The notes beneath the pieces were generated by a model. That model worked only from the letters and a program-made list of their open reading frames with translations. It was not told where the DNA came from and did not search any database. Of a stretch of DNA of 64,000 nt, positions 25,207-34,438 are shown piece by piece (position 1 is the first letter of the stretch; every line of letters begins with the position of its first letter). Source of the stretch: Verrucomicrobiota bacterium (GTDB lineage Bacteria > Verrucomicrobiota > Verrucomicrobiia > Opitutales > Opitutaceae); the NCBI GenBank assembly GCA_023399155.1, contig JAEWQP010000002.1:62001-126000 (forward strand). The letters run 5' to 3'. The position numbers were made by a program, and so were the translations under genes.

Positions 25207-27656
25207 GGCGAGTCATCCGCTGCAGAATTCATCGCGGGCCGCAGGGCCGGGATCGTGGCCGCCTTCACCCAATAGACATCATTTCCGCGATCAGGGGTGT
25301 CGCGGCAGAAGAAGAGGTATTCGCCATCTGGTGACAGTCCTGGAAACACCTCCTGTCGCGGCGTGTTGACCGGCTCGCCCAGGTTGGCTGGATCCGACCA
25401 CCCGCCGTCAGGGAGCCGGCGGCTGATATAGATGTCGCCGAACTCATCGAGTCCGCCGGTGCGGCCCGAGGAGAACAGCAGGTAACTCTCATCCGGCGCG
25501 ATGAACGGAGCCCAGTTCATGCAGCCGGGCAGGTTGATGGCAGGGGGAAGCAGCTGCGGCTTTGCGTACTCGCCAGCGACGAGTTCGGAGCGGTAGATGC
25601 CAAGCGCACCCTCCGGGCCGGATGCCTGGCCGAAGAGGTACAGCGTGCCGGTGTCGGCGACGGACGCCATATACACCGCCTTGAGTTCAGGGAAACGGGA
25701 GAGAAAATCGAGGCACCGTGGCTCGCCCCAGCGGGCGCCCTGCTTGTCGACGATCCACAGGTCCGACTTCGATGCGTCCGCCAGCGTGGCAAAGAAACCG
25801 CGGCGTCCGTCGGGTGAGAACACAAACATGCCGGGGAACGGGGAGTTCGAAGGCGCGGTCCATTGGCCGCCTTCCCGCCGCATGGTGCGGCTGAAGAAGA
25901 GCCACTCTTCATGGCCCGGCCCCGGCGGGCGATTGGAGAACCAGAACAACTCGTCGCCGTCCGGAGAAAATGCGGGCGCGCTGTGCTCGTTGTCGCCGCC
26001 CGACACGATCCCCCGCGCGAAAACCTTCGGCACCGCGACTGGGCGTGGCTGCCCGAGATACGCGCCGGAAATGGAACTCACCAGGGCGTCCGACACCGTT
26101 GACGGTGATGATCGTCCACTTTCCTTTACGGAGAGAGCGAACCTGACCACGAACGCGTCGCCACCCCAGGGATTCGTTCCGCCGGCAAACGTAGCGTTTG
26201 TCGTCACTGGGAAGTCGGCGGAGGTGGTGTTGCCTGCCAGGTAGATGCTGTCCCGGGTGGCGAGCAGCGGTCCGGGCACTTCGTTTCCGCTTCCGCCGAG
26301 GGTGGTGCAATACCCCAGCGACTTGGCATCCTGGTCGAAGAGCGCGATGAACAGGTCCGCTGGGCCTTGAAGGGCCATGCCGGCCGCGCGGGTCGTCACC
26401 GGAAAATCGACCGACTCGGTTCGTCCGGCGAGGACGAGCCACCCTGAGGCGTGAACGACGAGCGCCCCGGACCGGTCGGCCTTTCCGCCACCCAGCAGCG
26501 AGGCGTGGAGCAACGCCCCGCTTCGGGGATCGAGCTGGAGAAAGAAGCAGTCGGCGGCGCCGCGATTCTTGCGGCTGTGGGCGTCCGTCGTCGTGGGAAA
26601 ATCGGACGAGGTCGTGTCGCCCGCCAGCCAGATGTTTCCAGAGGTATCCACCGCCACGCTACGAACGCTTTCGTCCCCGCTTCCACCTACATAGGACGCG
26701 TACTCAAGCGCGTTTCCCGTTGGATTCAGTCGGACGACGAATCCATCACCACCTCCGCGGAGATCGGATCCGCCGCGGTAGGATTTTCCGATGGCCTGGG
26801 CTGTCGTCGGGAAGTCCGGAGATGTCGTCGAACCTCCAAAGGTGACTGCCCCGGTTGCATCCAGGACAAGCGTGTCACCGTAGACTTCCGTCCCCGAACC
26901 GCCGAGGTAGGTGCAGTAAACCAGCGCGCTGCCGTCCGGGCTCAACTTGGCGACGAAGAGATCGCCGCGGCCCGTCGGCTCATCCTCGCCGCCGCTGAAC
27001 GCGGTTTGCAGGCTCCCGGGAGTCACGGGAAAGTCTGGAGACGAGGTGCACCCCAGGAGGTAGGCGTTGCCTTCGGCGTCCACGGCAATCTTGCCGCCGA
27101 TGTCCGGGCCGGAGCCGCCGAGGAAGGTCGCGTAGATGACCCGATCGCCCGACGGACTGAGCTTGATGACGAAGGCATCGCCGTGTGAGGCATTCGCATC
27201 GGACGGACCTTTGAGGACCGTCTGAAACGCGCCGGATGAGGTTGGAAAGGTGGGGTTGGTGGTGTTGCCGGCGACGTAGATGCTGCCGTCCCCGCCCAAG
27301 GCGACACTGTGCGCGTAGTTGGCGCCGCCCGACGCGCCGAGGAACGTCGAGTAGAGCACGGCACCGGCGGGACTGAGCGTGGCGAGATAGATGCCTGCGG
27401 GCGATGGATTGAGCGCGTCGGCCGTAATGGGGAAATCCTGCGACTGAATCGGCGCCGTCAGGAAGATGTTGTCTTGCCCATCGACGGCGATGCCATGCGC
27501 GCGGTCCTCACTGGCCCCGCCGAGCAACGTCGCGATTTCGAGCTGCAACGATGCGGATGCCGACCCGGTTTCCGCGACATTGTCAGTTGCCTGCGCCACG
27601 CCGGTGGCGGCGAGGAGCACGGAGAACGCGGCGATTTTGATCGAGGGGTGGTTCAT
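25203..27656 (-). CDS. Secreted protein with SBBP beta-propeller repeats and a PD40/TolB-like C-terminus
   Basis: Predicted 817-residue exported protein. A signal peptide (IAAFSVLLAATGVAQA) precedes seven to nine SBBP repeats of about 60 residues, each with A-V-D-x-x-G-N-x-x-L-x-G-x-T-x-S-x-D-F-P followed by F-V-x-K-L-x-P-x-G. From about residue 540 the pattern changes to PD40/TolB-like blades: SAPAFSPDGDELFWFSNR, FVFSPDGRRGFFAT, YLLFSSGRTGGLDEFGDIY and PGLSPDGEYLFFCRDTPD. Both halves are beta-propellers that usually serve in binding outside the cell or in the periplasm. It is joined by four-base overlaps to the gene on each side. The frame stays open upstream but the ATG at 27656 fits the signal peptide. 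Confidence 0.85.
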   Translation of the reverse strand: MNHPSIKIAAFSVLLAATGVAQATDNVAETGSASASLQLEIATLLGGASEDRAHGIAVDGQDNIFLTAPIQSQDFPITADALNPSPAGIYLATLSPAGAVLYSTFLGASGGANYAHSVALGGDGSIYVAGNTTNPTFPTSSGAFQTVLKGPSDANASHGDAFVIKLSPSGDRVIYATFLGGSGPDIGGKIAVDAEGNAYLLGCTSSPDFPVTPGSLQTAFSGGEDEPTGRGDLFVAKLSPDGSALVYCTYLGGSGTEVYGDTLVLDATGAVTFGGSTTSPDFPTTAQAIGKSYRGGSDLRGGGDGFVVRLNPTGNALEYASYVGGSGDESVRSVAVDTSGNIWLAGDTTSSDFPTTTDAHSRKNRGAADCFFLQLDPRSGALLHASLLGGGKADRSGALVVHASGWLVLAGRTESVDFPVTTRAAGMALQGPADLFIALFDQDAKSLGYCTTLGGSGNEVPGPLLATRDSIYLAGNTTSADFPVTTNATFAGGTNPWGGDAFVVRFALSVKESGRSSPSTVSDALVSSISGAYLGQPRPVAVPKVFARGIVSGGDNEHSAPAFSPDGDELFWFSNRPPGPGHEEWLFFSRTMRREGGQWTAPSNSPFPGMFVFSPDGRRGFFATLADASKSDLWIVDKQGARWGEPRCLDFLSRFPELKAVYMASVADTGTLYLFGQASGPEGALGIYRSELVAGEYAKPQLLPPAINLPGCMNWAPFIAPDESYLLFSSGRTGGLDEFGDIYISRRLPDGGWSDPANLGEPVNTPRQEVFPGLSPDGEYLFFCRDTPDRGNDVYWVKAATIPALRPAMNSAADDSP

Positions 27657-28963
27657 GGAGAGCTTCTCGCTGCGAGGGGGTTCGTCGTGACGAGCGCGGG
27701 GACGCTCGCCGCCTCGACCGCCTCGGCCGCGGGCGATTCGCCCACCGCGTCGCCCGGTGCCGCCAGGTGTGGCGCGCTCAGCCAGATCTCCGCCGGTGCA
27801 CCGCCAAAGATCGGTGGGCCTTTCGTGTCGTCGACCAAGCGGAGATTCGCGACGACCGCATCGGCTCGCCCGTCGTGGTTCCCATCGCCCAGCGCCGCGC
27901 TCCAGCTGAAGGCATGGCCGAGTCGCAGGCCGCTGTCGCGAAAACGGCCGCGCCCATCGTTCAGCCACGCCTGGTTCGGCGTGCCCGTCTTCGGATCGCC
28001 GCAGGCCAGAAACACGTCGAGGGTGCCGTCGCCGTCCATGTCTCCCAGGCAAACCGCGTGCGCCCACCGATCCCCGAGCGACTGGTCCGTCTCGCTGAAC
28101 GACCCGTCGCCAGTGTTTAGATACACCCGGCCCGCGAGGCCGGGCGTGGTCAGCGCAAGCACGAGGTCGAGGTCGCCGTCGGCATCGAGGTCGCCGAGCG
28201 CCGCGCCATGGACGTGGTGTTCACCGAGCGCGAGTGCGGCGCCGCCCGGCGTGAAGCCGCCGCGGCCATCATTGAGCCACATTTGATTGGGCGACGACTG
28301 ATCCGCTGACATCGTCCAGCCCGCGGTGAAGACGTCGGCCGCTCCGTCCGCGTTTACGTCGCCTGCCGCGAGCGCGCCGATCATGCCCGAACCTCGCGCT
28401 GTTCCGGTGTCGAGGAAGTGCCCACGACCATCGTTGAGCCAGACGCGCCACTCCCGCCACTTCACCACCCCGGCGAAATCAAGATCCCCGTCGCCGTCGA
28501 AGTCGGCCAGCTGTCCGAGCGACGGCGCATCACCGTCGCTCGATACCATCGGCGATCCTGCCACGAAACGGCCCGCGCCGTCGTTCACCCAGACCGTGTC
28601 GGTCACGACGACGTCGGGCGCGCCGTTCCCATCGACGTCTCCGACGGCCGGTGCCCCATTCCAGAATCCGTTCAAGGGAAAGCGTTGCCCACTGTCAGCA
28701 AACACGCCGGTTCCGGAATTCAGATACAGGCGCTGCCCTTCGCCGTCGGCCGTGCCTTCATTGACGAACCACGCGTCAGGATGGCCGTCGCCGTTGAAGT
28801 CGGCCAGCGCCACGCCGCGCGCGGCGAGTACATTGATCTCTTGATCCGCGGCGTGAAAGCCGAGCTCTGCGGCATGTGCCCCGCCACGCGCCCCGGGCGG
28901 TTCGCGCCCGGTGAGCGTCTGCGCGAGGATCAGGGTCAAGACGAACGGGAGTGCTGTCTTCAT
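27653..28963 (-). CDS. Secreted FG-GAP/VCBS-repeat protein
   Basis: Predicted 436-residue exported protein. A signal peptide (ALPFVLTLILAQTLTG) is followed by six or seven FG-GAP/VCBS repeats with the calcium-binding pattern D-x-N/D-x-D-G, for example ALADFNGDGHPDAWFVNEG, AVGDVDGNGAPDVVVTD, QLADFDGDGDLDFAGVV, ALGDLDADGDLDLVLAL and CLGDMDGDGTLDVFLAC. The repeats fold as an integrin-like beta-propeller. The start is the ATG at 28963; upstream residues to 29062 look non-coding. It is the first gene of a three-gene operon of propeller proteins joined by four-base overlaps, so the products probably act together outside the cytoplasm. The exact role is unknown. Confidence 0.85.
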   Translation of the reverse strand: MKTALPFVLTLILAQTLTGREPPGARGGAHAAELGFHAADQEINVLAARGVALADFNGDGHPDAWFVNEGTADGEGQRLYLNSGTGVFADSGQRFPLNGFWNGAPAVGDVDGNGAPDVVVTDTVWVNDGAGRFVAGSPMVSSDGDAPSLGQLADFDGDGDLDFAGVVKWREWRVWLNDGRGHFLDTGTARGSGMIGALAAGDVNADGAADVFTAGWTMSADQSSPNQMWLNDGRGGFTPGGAALALGEHHVHGAALGDLDADGDLDLVLALTTPGLAGRVYLNTGDGSFSETDQSLGDRWAHAVCLGDMDGDGTLDVFLACGDPKTGTPNQAWLNDGRGRFRDSGLRLGHAFSWSAALGDGNHDGRADAVVANLRLVDDTKGPPIFGGAPAEIWLSAPHLAAPGDAVGESPAAEAVEAASVPALVTTNPLAARSSP

Positions 28964-29194
28964 CGGTGTATCCGTGGCCGGCCGTTTTCGTCCACGGCCT
29001 TGCCGCCAGACAGCTTGTTGGCACGCCCCGCAAGGGCGACGCCACGACGACGAGCGGTTCACCCGCTCGACGAACGGTCGCTGGAATCCGCCGCCGGCCT
29101 TGTCAGGCCGGAGGATCGTCGGGGTTCCCGGTCCTCAGTCGGACCGACCAGCCGAACCGCCAGAGCTGTTTTTGTCGCGAGTCATTTCTACGCG

Positions 29195-29228
29195 AAAAGG
29201 CCTCCGGAACATCGTCTCGGAGGCCTTT
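29195..29228 (-). terminator. Rho-independent terminator of the tRNA-Gln gene
   Basis: An 11-bp inverted repeat built around GGCCTCCG/CGGAGGCC with a short loop ends on the minus strand in four T (29195-29198). It lies six bases after the 3' end of the tRNA-Gln gene. Confidence 0.8.
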
Positions 29229-29233
29229 CAAAG

Positions 29234-29307
29234 TGGCTGCCCAACTAGGACTCGAACCTAGACAAACAGAGTCAGAATCTGTTGTGCTACCATTACACCA
29301 TTGGGCA
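29234..29307 (-). tRNA. tRNA-Gln (anticodon CTG)
   Basis: On the minus strand the 74-nt sequence folds as a full cloverleaf. The acceptor stem is TGCCCAA/TTGGGCA with discriminator G, and 3' CCA is encoded. The D-loop contains GGTAGC. The anticodon loop is TTCTGAC with anticodon CTG between arms AACAGA and TCTGTT, and the T-arm carries GGTTCGAGTCC. CTG reads CAG (Gln) codons. A terminator follows at once. Confidence 0.97.
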
Positions 29308-29573
29308 GTGGATAAGGGGTCGTGAGTAAAGGCCCGGCGCGCGCGTCGACAAGGAAGAAAAGGCGCTGCCGGTGCGAACGGGGTGGGGCCGGTCCGCAAT
29401 CCTTGGCGCCCTCCGGCTCCTCGGGTCACAGAGCGACGGGGCGGGCGGTGTGCAGCTGTTGGCGTCCCGGCCGGCCAAAAAACGCAGACCATTTGGCAAG
29501 CACGGGGAAGTTGCCGCACCCGCGGAACGGTAGGATGGCCGCTCCTCCCCGCGGTGCACCGCGTCCAGCCTGA

Positions 29574-29768
29574 ATGAACGCCATCCTACTGACCGTCTTC
29601 ATCGGCTTCGTGCTCGTCAACTTGTTCGTGGTCCTGTTCTTACGCTACCGAAAGGACGCGCCATTGAGCAGCGCGGAGCGCGACAGTCTGCTGCCTTTCG
29701 AGGAGGAATCGTGCCGGCCCGCGGCCAATCTCCCGACCCATCACGCGCCCACGGGCAGGGCGCCGTAG
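29574..29768 (+). CDS. Small CcoQ-like membrane protein at the head of the cbb3 operon
   Basis: Predicted 64-residue protein with one N-terminal helix (ILLTVFIGFVLVNLFVVLFL) and a cytoplasmic tail with RYRKDAPLS and DSLLPFEEES. A single helix, a basic stretch and an L-P-F-x-D/E-E tail are typical of CcoQ (FixQ), the small subunit that steadies cbb3 oxidase. The second small protein of this operon (32176) has a related tail ending. The ATG at 29574 overlaps nothing upstream; the end of the gene overlaps the region before ccoNO by position only. CcoS would be the main alternative, but its usual motifs are absent. Confidence 0.6.
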   Translation: MNAILLTVFIGFVLVNLFVVLFLRYRKDAPLSSAERDSLLPFEEESCRPAANLPTHHAPTGRAP

Positions 29769-29818
29769 GCGCGCGGCGTTTCTTGTCCTCCCTTTCCCCC
29801 ACAACGACCTCCCCACCT

Positions 29819-32179
29819 ATGTCCGGCCAGAAAACGACTATCGAGTTCAACGACCGCATCGTGCGGCAGTTCATGATCGCCTCCATCATCTGGGGCGCCG
29901 TCGGCATGCTGGTCGGTGTGCTCGTCGCCGCCCAACTCGGCTGGTGGGGTATGAACGGAAAGTTTCTCGAATACATCACGTTCGGCCTGATCAAGTCCGA
30001 GGGCGTTTCGTTCCTGTCGTTCGGCCGCCTGCGCCCCCTGCACACCAACGCGGTGATTTTCGCGTTCGTGGGCAACATGATGTTCGCGGGCATCTACCAT
30101 TCCACACAGCGCCTGCTGAAGGTGCGACTCGCCTCCGATTTTCTCTCCAACCTGCATTTCTGGGGCTGGCAGGCGATCATCGTGGCGGCGGCGATCACGC
30201 TCCCGGCCGGCCTGACGCGCGGCAAGGAGTACGCGGAACTCGTCACGCCGATCGCGGCCTGCGTCGCGATCATCTGGGTCGTGTTCGGTGTGAACTTCTT
30301 CTGGACGATCGCGATCCGGCGGGAGAGGTCCCTTTACGTCGCGATCTGGTTCTACATCGCGACGATCATCACGGTGGCGATGCTCTACATCGTCAACAAC
30401 CTGTCGATCCCGACGAGCCTGCTCCACAGCTATCCCGTGTTCGGTGGTGTGCAGGACGGTCTGGTGCAGTGGTGGTACGGGCACAACGCCGTGGCGTTCT
30501 TCCTCACCACGCCGATCCTCGGCATCATGTACTACTACATGCCGAAGGCGGCGGATCGCCCGATCTACTCCTATCGGCTCTCGGTGGTCCATTTCTGGTC
30601 GCTGGTATTCCTCTACATCTGGGCGGGCCCGCATCACCTGCTCCACACGGCCCTGCCGGAGTGGCTGCAGTCGCTCGGGATGCTCTTCTCGCTCATGCTC
30701 TGGGCGCCGTCGTGGGGTGGCATGCTCAACGGACTCCTCACCCTGCGCGGCGCGTGGGACAAGCTCCGCACCGACCCGGTGCTGAAGTTTCTCGCCGCCG
30801 GCGTGACGTTCTACGGCATGGCGACATTCGAGGGGCCGCTGCTCTCGATCAAGTCGGTGAATTCACTGTCCCACTACACCGACTGGACGATCGGCCACGT
30901 GCACGGCGGCGCGCTCGGCTGGAACGCCCTCATGGCCGCGGGCATGTTCTACTGGCTCGCGCCCCGCATGTGGAACACGAAGCTCCACTCCGTCAGCCTG
31001 GCGAACATGCACTTCTGGCTGAGCCTGGTCGGGATCATGATGTACATGGGCTCGATGTGGATCGCCGGCCCGACGCAGGCGCTGATGCTTGGGGCGACCG
31101 CGGAAGGCGGCACGATCCTGAAGTACCCGAACTTCGTCGAGACGCTGCTGGAGATCCGGCCGATGATGTGGGCGCGCTTCCTCGGCGGGACGCTCTTCCT
31201 GGCAGGCTGGGTCCTCCTTGCCTGGAACATCTGGAAGACGATGCGCAGCGGCCAGGCGGTGAACGGCGTGATCGAGGTGCACGAGGAGCAGGCCGTCGAG
31301 GAGCTCTCGATCCGGCGCTCCTTCATCAATGCGCCGTTCCTCTATTCCGCGGCGATCATCGTGCTCTCGCTGGTGTGGGCCTTCGCCGGTCACACGGTTT
31401 CGCTGTTCGCGCTGCTTATGCTCGCGCTGGTCTGCATCCTCGCCTTCGTGCACCTTCAGGTCGGAGGCAGGACCTGGGGCCAGTGGTATGATCAGCTGCT
31501 CTGCAGCTGGTTCCCGTTCACGATCCTCGTCTTCCTGGCTGTCGCGGTGGGTGGTGTGGTGCAGATCGTGCCGCTCGTCACGGTGGATCGCGACCAGGTC
31601 GTCGAGGACCGGCTGCAGGTGCCCTACACGCCGCTCGAACTGGCCGGACGCGACATCTACGTGCGCGAGGGCTGCTACAACTGCCACTCGCAGATGATCC
31701 GCCCATTCGTGGGCGAGGTGCTGCGCTACGGCGACTACTCGCGGCTCGGCGAGAGCATCTACGATCACCCCTACCAGTGGGGATCGAAACGCACCGGCCC
31801 GGATCTCGCGCGCGTCGGCGGGAAATACAACCACGCCTGGCACTTCCGGCACATGGAGGACCCGCGCTCGACGTCGCCCGACTCGAACATGCCGAGCTAT
31901 CCCTGGCTGCTTACGGCGGCGGCCGACGCCTCCGCGCTCCCGTCGAAGATCCGGGTGCAGCGCATGCTGGGCGTGCCGTATCCAGAGATGAGCGACGAGG
32001 AGATCGCGGCCCGGTTCAACGAGCAGGCGAAGCGGATCGCCGCCGAGCTGGCCTCGCCCGGGCAGGACATCCTCGTCGAGCCCGACCGCGAGATCGTCGC
32101 GCTCATCGCCTACCTCCAGCAACTCGGCAAGTCCGAGCCCCACGTGCCCGGCACAGCCACCGCGGCCGCCACGCCATGA
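29819..32179 (+). CDS. ccoNO: cbb3-type cytochrome c oxidase, fused subunits I and II
   Basis: Predicted 786-residue fusion. Residues 1-480 are CcoN, the proton-pumping haem-copper subunit with about twelve helices. H75 (PLHTNA) and H362 bind low-spin haem b, H360 binds haem b3, and H222 plus H272/H273 (GPHHLLH) bind CuB. Two or more linker helices (about 505-590) lead to CcoO, which carries one c-type haem: C619-x-x-C622-H623 with M691 (NMPSYPW) as the distal ligand. The enzyme reduces O2 at low oxygen tension. The ATG at 29819 leaves a short polar start; upstream residues look non-coding. The stop overlaps the next ATG by four bases. Fused ccoNO is a known variant. Confidence 0.96.
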   Translation: MSGQKTTIEFNDRIVRQFMIASIIWGAVGMLVGVLVAAQLGWWGMNGKFLEYITFGLIKSEGVSFLSFGRLRPLHTNAVIFAFVGNMMFAGIYHSTQRLLKVRLASDFLSNLHFWGWQAIIVAAAITLPAGLTRGKEYAELVTPIAACVAIIWVVFGVNFFWTIAIRRERSLYVAIWFYIATIITVAMLYIVNNLSIPTSLLHSYPVFGGVQDGLVQWWYGHNAVAFFLTTPILGIMYYYMPKAADRPIYSYRLSVVHFWSLVFLYIWAGPHHLLHTALPEWLQSLGMLFSLMLWAPSWGGMLNGLLTLRGAWDKLRTDPVLKFLAAGVTFYGMATFEGPLLSIKSVNSLSHYTDWTIGHVHGGALGWNALMAAGMFYWLAPRMWNTKLHSVSLANMHFWLSLVGIMMYMGSMWIAGPTQALMLGATAEGGTILKYPNFVETLLEIRPMMWARFLGGTLFLAGWVLLAWNIWKTMRSGQAVNGVIEVHEEQAVEELSIRRSFINAPFLYSAAIIVLSLVWAFAGHTVSLFALLMLALVCILAFVHLQVGGRTWGQWYDQLLCSWFPFTILVFLAVAVGGVVQIVPLVTVDRDQVVEDRLQVPYTPLELAGRDIYVREGCYNCHSQMIRPFVGEVLRYGDYSRLGESIYDHPYQWGSKRTGPDLARVGGKYNHAWHFRHMEDPRSTSPDSNMPSYPWLLTAAADASALPSKIRVQRMLGVPYPEMSDEEIAARFNEQAKRIAAELASPGQDILVEPDREIVALIAYLQQLGKSEPHVPGTATAAATP

Positions 32180-32367
32180 GCGAGCGCCTTGCCCTCGAAT
32201 CCTGGCAGCTCGCCTTCCCGGCGATCGGGATCGTGCTGTTCATGGCCGTCTTTGCCTGGGCCGTCTTCCGTGCCGTGCGCATGAAGCGGCCCGCCCTCGA
32301 CCGCATGCTCCAGCTTCCCATGGAGCAGGAATCCTCACGCCCCGCCTCCCATGTCCGACCTGAATAA
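32176..32367 (+). CDS. CcoQ-like subunit of cbb3 oxidase
   Basis: Predicted 63-residue protein with one helix (LAFPAIGIVLFMAVFAWAVF), a basic turn RAVRMKRP and a short acidic tail DRMLQLPMEQES. Its place between ccoNO and ccoP, single helix and L-P-x-x-x-E tail fit CcoQ. The ATG overlaps the ccoNO stop (ATGA), and the gene's last 17 bases overlap the start of ccoP, so translation of all three is probably coupled. Confidence 0.8.
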   Translation: MSERLALESWQLAFPAIGIVLFMAVFAWAVFRAVRMKRPALDRMLQLPMEQESSRPASHVRPE

Positions 32368-32920
32368 GACCGAGACGTCCCCGAACGAGCCCGAGCTCCG
32401 CCCGCACACCTACGACGGGATCCAGGAGTACGACGCCCGCCTGCCGAACTGGTGGCTGTTCACCCTCTACGGCGCGATTGCGTTCTCGCTCGTGTATTGG
32501 ATGTTCTACCACACGACCGGGATGGGCCTGCGCGATGAGGAGGTGCTGGCGCAGAAGATGGAGGCCGTGGCCGAGGCCCGGCTGGCCGGTTCGATGGGTT
32601 CGCTCACCGACGCGGAGATCTGGGAGAAGAGCCGCGATCCGAAGTTCGTCGCGGCCGGGCGCGAGGTTTTCAACGCCAACTGCACGGCCTGCCATCTCGC
32701 CAGCCTTCGCGGCAAGGAGGAAAATCCGGCCGCCGTCGGGCCGAGCCTCGTCGACGCCGAGTGGATACACGGCGGCCAGCCCGGCCAGGTCCGCAACACG
32801 ATCACCCACGGCGTCATCGACAAGGGCATGCAGGCCTGGGCGCCGGTGCTGGGCGAGCGCAAGGTCCTCGACGTCACCGCCTACGTGCTCAGCCACCACA
32901 AGGAGCCGGCCTCGCCCTGA
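32351..32920 (+). CDS. ccoP: cbb3 oxidase subunit III, short mono-haem form
   Basis: Predicted 189-residue membrane-anchored cytochrome c. A polar N-terminus includes HTYDGIQEYDARLPNWW, the usual CcoP lead into its helix (WLFTLYGAIAFSLVYWMFYH, about 35-54). A coiled stretch follows, then one haem c domain with C111-x-x-C114-H115 and likely Met ligand M160. Typical CcoP has about 300 residues and two CxxCH motifs; here only one exists and the second domain is missing, with no frameshift visible. It passes electrons from soluble cytochrome c to CcoO. The start overlaps the CcoQ-like gene by 17 bases. Confidence 0.93.
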   Translation: MSDLNKTETSPNEPELRPHTYDGIQEYDARLPNWWLFTLYGAIAFSLVYWMFYHTTGMGLRDEEVLAQKMEAVAEARLAGSMGSLTDAEIWEKSRDPKFVAAGREVFNANCTACHLASLRGKEENPAAVGPSLVDAEWIHGGQPGQVRNTITHGVIDKGMQAWAPVLGERKVLDVTAYVLSHHKEPASP

Positions 32921-32962
32921 CGCCGCGCCGCGCGTGCACCTGCCCGTGCCGCGCCCCCCCCC

Positions 32963-34438
32963 ATGCCCCCGTCCATGAGCCAGCCGCCCGCGAAACGCCG
33001 GAACGCACCGAGCCGCGACATGCTGGCCTCGGTCCGGGTCGACGGCGGGCGCGTGTCGATCCACCCGGCGGACACCTCGGGACGGTTCACGACCCTGCGG
33101 CGCGTGACGGCGGCGGCGCTGATCGTGCTCTATGTGTCGCTTCCTTGGATACAGATCAACGGCTTCCCGGCCGTCTTCCTGGACGTGGACAGCCTGCGCT
33201 TTCATTTCTTCGGCCTGACCTTTGCCGCGCAGGATCTCTGGATGGGATTCTTCCTGCTCACGGGCATGGCGTTCGGCCTGTTCTACGTCACGGCGCTCTT
33301 CGGGCGCCTCTGGTGCGGCTGGGCGTGTCCGCAGACGGTCTTCCTCGAGCACGTCTACCGGCGGGTGGAACGCTGGATCGAGGGCGACGCGCAGCAGCGC
33401 CGACAGCTCGATCGCGCACCATGGACCGGCGGGAAGGTCCTCAAGCGCGGCCTTGCCCACGCCAGCTTCCTCGTCCTGTCGCTGCTCATCGCGCACATGC
33501 TGCTGGCGTATTTCGTGTCGCTTCCGCGCGTCTGGGAGATGATCACGCATTCGCCCGCCGAACACTGGGGCGTCTTCGTCTTCATGGTCGTCGCCACCGG
33601 CGCGCTTTATGCCAACTTCGCGTGGTTCCGGGAGCAGCTCTGCATCATCCTTTGTCCCTACGGCCGCTTGCAGTCCGCGCTGATCGACGACGACTCGGTG
33701 ACGATCGGCTACGACGAACGGCGCGGCGAGCCGCGGGGACATGTGCATCGGCCGGAGGCCCGGGCGCTGGGGCACCCACCTGGAGCCGCATCCGGTGACT
33801 GCATCGATTGCTTCAAGTGCGTGCACGTGTGCCCCACCGGGATCGACATCCGGCAGGGACTTCAGCTCGAGTGCATCGGCTGCGCGAACTGCATCGATGC
33901 CTGCGACGAGGTGATGACGCGCCTGGGCCGGCCGCGCGGCCTCATCCGCTACGATTCGCTGAACGGACTCGCCGGCCGCGCACGACGCGTCCTGCGGCCG
34001 CGCATCGTGCTCTACACCGTGCTTCTCGTCGTCGGCGCGGCAGTCGCCGCCTTCTCCATGAGCCGGTACCGGCCGATGAACCTCAGCGCCGTGCGCATGA
34101 CCGGTGCGCCCTATTTCGTGGATACGGACTCGGTGCGCAACCAGTTCAACGTCCGCGTCGTGAACAAGCAGACTGCGCCGGCGGTGTTTGAACTCTCCGT
34201 GTCGGCCGTCGACGTCGCGCCCGAGGGACTTCGGTGGACGGGGTGGGAGGGCGGCGTTTCCGTCGCTCCCGGCGAGGAGGTGGTCCGTCCGCTCATCCTG
34301 TTCGTCCCGCGCCCCGCTTACACCGGCAAATTCCGCCTGAAGCTGGCGGTCACCGGGAGCGCGAGTGACGCGCGCGTCGAGCGCGAGATCGAGTTCGTGG
34401 GCCCGCATCCCAAGCTGCTCCAGGCTCATGTTCCGTAA
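32963..34438 (+). CDS. ccoG: Cytochrome c oxidase accessory protein CcoG (polyferredoxin)
   Basis: Predicted 491-residue inner-membrane protein with about five helices. WCGWACPQTVFLEHVYRRVE near residue 115 is the NapH/CcoG signature. Two 4Fe-4S motifs follow: CIDCFKCVHVCP and CIGCANCIDACD near residues 285-320. The C-terminal part is the FixG immunoglobulin-like domain. In other bacteria CcoG reduces Cu(II) to Cu(I) for oxidase assembly. An in-frame ATG at 32975 is a second possible start. The gap from ccoP is 42 bases and contains a run of nine C, so a slippage error there is possible but not seen. The 3' end overlaps the next small gene. Confidence 0.95.
   Translation: MPPSMSQPPAKRRNAPSRDMLASVRVDGGRVSIHPADTSGRFTTLRRVTAAALIVLYVSLPWIQINGFPAVFLDVDSLRFHFFGLTFAAQDLWMGFFLLTGMAFGLFYVTALFGRLWCGWACPQTVFLEHVYRRVERWIEGDAQQRRQLDRAPWTGGKVLKRGLAHASFLVLSLLIAHMLLAYFVSLPRVWEMITHSPAEHWGVFVFMVVATGALYANFAWFREQLCIILCPYGRLQSALIDDDSVTIGYDERRGEPRGHVHRPEARALGHPPGAASGDCIDCFKCVHVCPTGIDIRQGLQLECIGCANCIDACDEVMTRLGRPRGLIRYDSLNGLAGRARRVLRPRIVLYTVLLVVGAAVAAFSMSRYRPMNLSAVRMTGAPYFVDTDSVRNQFNVRVVNKQTAPAVFELSVSAVDVAPEGLRWTGWEGGVSVAPGEEVVRPLILFVPRPAYTGKFRLKLAVTGSASDARVEREIEFVGPHPKLLQAHVP

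Noticed and set aside
29308..29573. FNR/ANR-type box before the cbb3 operon
   Set aside because: I looked for TTGAT-N4-ATCAA in this region and found no acceptable match; control must be elsewhere or by other factors.
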